A program made the translations under genes and the position numbers. From Treponema sp. (GTDB lineage Bacteria; Spirochaetota; Spirochaetia; Treponematales; Treponemataceae), in assembly GCA_017548565.1 (NCBI GenBank), contig JAFYZU010000034.1, positions 1-64,000 of the forward strand: DNA of 64,000 bases, read 5' to 3'. Below, piece by piece: positions 61,841-64,000 of the stretch (position 1 is its first letter; the number at the start of each line of letters is the position of its first letter). The notes beneath the pieces were generated by a model. It saw nothing but the letters and a program-made list of their open reading frames with translations. It made no database searches and was not told where the DNA came from.

Positions 61841-62671
61841 ATGAAAAAGTTATTATCATTTTTATTGGCAGCAACAATGAGCACCATGCTTTTTGGTCTG
61901 GACATTTTTACTTACGCACCTTTAGTTGGAAACGTAAAAACCTATACTCAGACAGATTTCGAAGTAACAACTAAATTCGGCAATTATTTTAGAACACCAA
62001 GAGCAAAATATGTTCACGTTTTAAATGCTTTAGGGCAGGAAATCGAAACAAGGGAACTTTCTGCAAAGGATGAAATCATTAACAAAGCAGTCTTTAAATA
62101 TGATGCAAGCGGAAACGTAATTGAATATGCATACTACAATGCTTCATCAAAGCTTCTGTGGAAGGTATCGACAACCTGGAAAAACGGGAAAAAGGTGGAT
62201 TCTTCAGAGTACGATAAAAACAATGTACTTAAGGCAAAAATCATCTATACATACACAGATGACAAGCTTACAGATGAATCAGGCTATAACGGAGACGGCA
62301 CCCTTAACTTCAAGATTATCTATAAATACAACAACAAGGGACTCGTTGAAAAGCAGTTTACATATAATTCAGACGGTTCACTTGATACAGAAGAAACAAT
62401 CACCTATACAGAAAACTCAAAGATTGAAAGCAGAACAAAATTTGATGCTTACACAAAAGAAATAACATCAGATGTTTTCAGATACGCTCAGAACGGTACA
62501 TTATCGGAAATTACTACTTATAATTCTGAAAAGAAAATCATAAAGCGCATTACAATCAAATATGATACAAACGGAAATGCCGCAAAGGTTTCTGAATATA
62601 TCGTTTCTGAAAAATTCGGTTCAACACAAAATGATCTTGTAAATATTACTGAATATATCTACAAAGAATAA
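61841..62671 (+). CDS. Secreted YD-like repeat protein
   Basis: The 276-residue protein has a signal peptide (MKKLLSFLLAATMSTMLFG). The mature part consists of repeated beta-hairpin units such as VFKYDASGNVIEYAYYNASSK, IIYTYTDDKLTDESGYNGDG and IIYKYNNKGLVEKQFTYNSDG. These have the pattern hYxYxxxGxhxxxxxYNxDGxh, like YD/RHS-type or toxin-associated repeats, at a period of about 24 residues. No catalytic motif is seen. GGAGG lies 5 nt before the ATG. It converges on the cardiolipin synthase gene with a 1-nt gap. Confidence 0.8.
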   Translation: MKKLLSFLLAATMSTMLFGLDIFTYAPLVGNVKTYTQTDFEVTTKFGNYFRTPRAKYVHVLNALGQEIETRELSAKDEIINKAVFKYDASGNVIEYAYYNASSKLLWKVSTTWKNGKKVDSSEYDKNNVLKAKIIYTYTDDKLTDESGYNGDGTLNFKIIYKYNNKGLVEKQFTYNSDGSLDTEETITYTENSKIESRTKFDAYTKEITSDVFRYAQNGTLSEITTYNSEKKIIKRITIKYDTNGNAAKVSEYIVSEKFGSTQNDLVNITEYIYKE

Positions 62672-62672
62672 A

Positions 62673-64000
62673 TTACATCAAAGGACTGATTATTCTTAAC
62701 AAATATCCCACGATTTTCTGAATCAGTGGGATTTTTTTATATTCTTCCTGTGTCAGTAAAATAGAATCCTGTAAAATTTCATCCATATCCTTTTTGATGT
62801 CATTAATTAAAGGAGTTGCGCACAATAAAGCCCCGCATTCAAAATGATGATAGAAGCTTCTGTAATCAAGATTAACTGAACCAACTGTAGCAAGATTATC
62901 ATCAGAAACAAAAGTCTTTTCGTGAATAAAACCCTTCTGATAAAGATACACCTTTACACCTGCATCAATAAGATTCTTTAAATATGTTTTTCCGATACAG
63001 AACGTAATATAATGATCAGGAATTGCCGGAACAACAAGACGCACATCAACCCCACGTTTAACAGCAAAAACAATTGTTTCTATCATGTGATTGTCAATTA
63101 CAACATACGGTGAAGTCATATAAACATATTTTCTTGCGGTATTCAAAATATAAGCATAAACATCCTCTGCAATATCCTCGTTATTGTAGGCGTCATCTCC
63201 GTAAGGAATTAAAAGACCCTGTTCTTCAGGATATGTTTTATAAGGAATATTTATGTACTTTTCATAATCCTCCTGTTCGGTAACCTCAAGATTCCAGTCT
63301 TCCAGGAACATCCTCGTTAAATTCTGAATTGCAGGTCCCTGAATTTTAATTGCGTTGTCTTTCCAGTAATTGAACCTGTTTTTACCGAAATTCATGTATT
63401 CGTTCGAAAGATTCAATCCTCCGGTAAAAGCAGTTTTTCCGTCAATAACGATAATTTTACGGTGATTTCTGTTATTAAGCTTTGTAGAAAAAAACGGAAT
63501 CATTTTTATGAAAATATGAGATTTAATGCCCTTGTTGCTCAGATATCTTTTGTAAGCGGAAGTCGCAAGCTCCACGGAACCGATTGAATCATAAAGCACA
63601 CGAATTTCTACGCCTTCCTTTGCCTTTTGTTCAAGTATTTTTAAAATATTCCCCCAGGTTTCATCAAGTCCTATAATGAAAAACTCTATAAAGATAAACG
63701 ATTTTGCTTTTTTCAGCTCCTCTAATAACTCAGGATAGAATTGTTCTCCGCACGAATAATATTTAAGGTTATTTTTTTCTGCAGGATAATAATTTCCCTG
63801 AAAACGAAGATAATCACAGATGTTTTTATATTCAGGATATGACTTTAAAATCCTGTCTGTTTTTTTATCATCCGGATGGATATCCTTCGTGCTTTGCTTT
63901 ACTGCTTTTATCCTTCGCCTTAACCGCAAGCCTCCTGAATTTATGTGATAGAGGATATATGCAGAAATTCCGAGTAATGGAAAAAGGACAAGAAGCGCAA
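62673..64000 (-). CDS. cls: Cardiolipin synthase (5' end cut by the window)
   Basis: The visible protein has the two PLD phosphodiesterase motifs (HxKxxxxD-type: HRKIIVIDGKTAFTGG and HEKTFVSDDNLATVGS) and IEFFIIGLDETW, typical of Cls enzymes that join two phosphatidylglycerols. The reading frame continues upstream past the TTG at 63929 without a stop to the window edge, encoding a membrane segment and basic linker (LLVLFPLLGISAYILYH, then NSGGLRLRRRIK), as in the Cls N-terminus. The true start is therefore beyond position 64000, and 63929 is not the start. Confidence 0.93.
   Translation of the reverse strand, partial: ALLVLFPLLGISAYILYHINSGGLRLRRRIKAVKQSTKDIHPDDKKTDRILKSYPEYKNICDYLRFQGNYYPAEKNNLKYYSCGEQFYPELLEELKKAKSFIFIEFFIIGLDETWGNILKILEQKAKEGVEIRVLYDSIGSVELATSAYKRYLSNKGIKSHIFIKMIPFFSTKLNNRNHRKIIVIDGKTAFTGGLNLSNEYMNFGKNRFNYWKDNAIKIQGPAIQNLTRMFLEDWNLEVTEQEDYEKYINIPYKTYPEEQGLLIPYGDDAYNNEDIAEDVYAYILNTARKYVYMTSPYVVIDNHMIETIVFAVKRGVDVRLVVPAIPDHYITFCIGKTYLKNLIDAGVKVYLYQKGFIHEKTFVSDDNLATVGSVNLDYRSFYHHFECGALLCATPLINDIKKDMDEILQDSILLTQEEYKKIPLIQKIVGYLLRIISPLM

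Noticed and set aside
62673-63929. A complete 418-residue cardiolipin synthase starting at the TTG at 63929
   Set aside because: The frame continues upstream without a stop into a membrane segment typical of the Cls N-terminus, so the gene is cut by the window edge.
1-64000. CRISPR arrays, insertion sequences, phage genes or -24/-12 sigma-54 promoters
   Set aside because: By eye I saw no spaced direct repeats, transposase, integrase or structural phage gene, and no convincing TGGCAC-N5-TTGC site; a computed search was not possible.

Overview
The window reads as chromosome of a host-associated spirochaete, most likely Treponema. It is AT-rich, opens with the 5' end of a 16S rRNA gene of spirochaete type on the minus strand, and carries many Sec lipoproteins, an ABC/LolA-like envelope export operon, LuxS/Pfs, a GH10 xylanase lipoprotein and tandem cyclic-nucleotide-binding proteins. 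Genes are packed tightly, and several convergent pairs meet within 1-12 bp or overlap.

Layout. 1-1025: 16S start with its own strong promoter and leader, then a DUF1508 (YegP) gene with promoter and terminator. 1029-8070: minus-strand envelope operon (ABC ATPase, two FtsX permeases, LolA-like carrier, beta-barrel protein, then an AttH/tocopherol-cyclase-like protein). 8185-14622: rpoN, DUF1015, two lipoproteins, recQ. 14623-18748: tRNA-Leu, a ComM/YifB-type ATPase, a PHP phosphoesterase, a double cNMP-binding regulator, tRNA-Thr. 18806-22655: solitary DNA methyltransferase, pyrE, EAL phosphodiesterase. 22797-31166: alpha-2-macroglobulin lipoprotein plus pbpC. 31179-33316: tandem P-II protein with a tandem DUF1538 membrane protein. 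33445-43652: small secreted protein, luxS, mtnN, lspA, xylanase, membrane hydrolase, Nif3-like, TrmJ-like, DUF456 and MATE genes. 43784-45190: NSS transporter.

45299-55577 is the accessory region and the main find. Four large proteins and one truncated cassette share two types of double-glycine leader, followed by a Gly/Asn-rich linker. The C-terminal domains differ: an M15C-type peptidoglycan endopeptidase, an NlpC/CHAP-like Cys-His protein, a papain/C39-like Cys-His protein, and a domain with a His...Cys pair recalling L,D-transpeptidase or DUF5675 folds. Each is followed directly by an unrelated Sec-exported protein or lipoprotein, which looks like a cognate periplasmic immunity protein. 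Divergent to this array is a peptidase-containing (C39) ABC exporter, coupled to a C-terminally truncated HlyD adaptor. I infer a modular, type-I-exported peptidoglycan-hydrolase toxin/immunity locus. The two leader types join the same downstream DNA at the GG cleavage site, which suggests cassette shuffling.

55647-64000 returns to core genes: ptsI, der, a MerR regulator, an Rsm22-like methyltransferase, a HAD phosphatase, a UDG-fold protein, a repeat protein, and a cardiolipin synthase cut by the window end. Six genes (rpoN, DUF1015, PHP, EAL, the 36197 gene, ptsI) lack a Shine-Dalgarno and have a -10-like hexamer about 6-7 nt before the start codon, which suggests leaderless transcripts.
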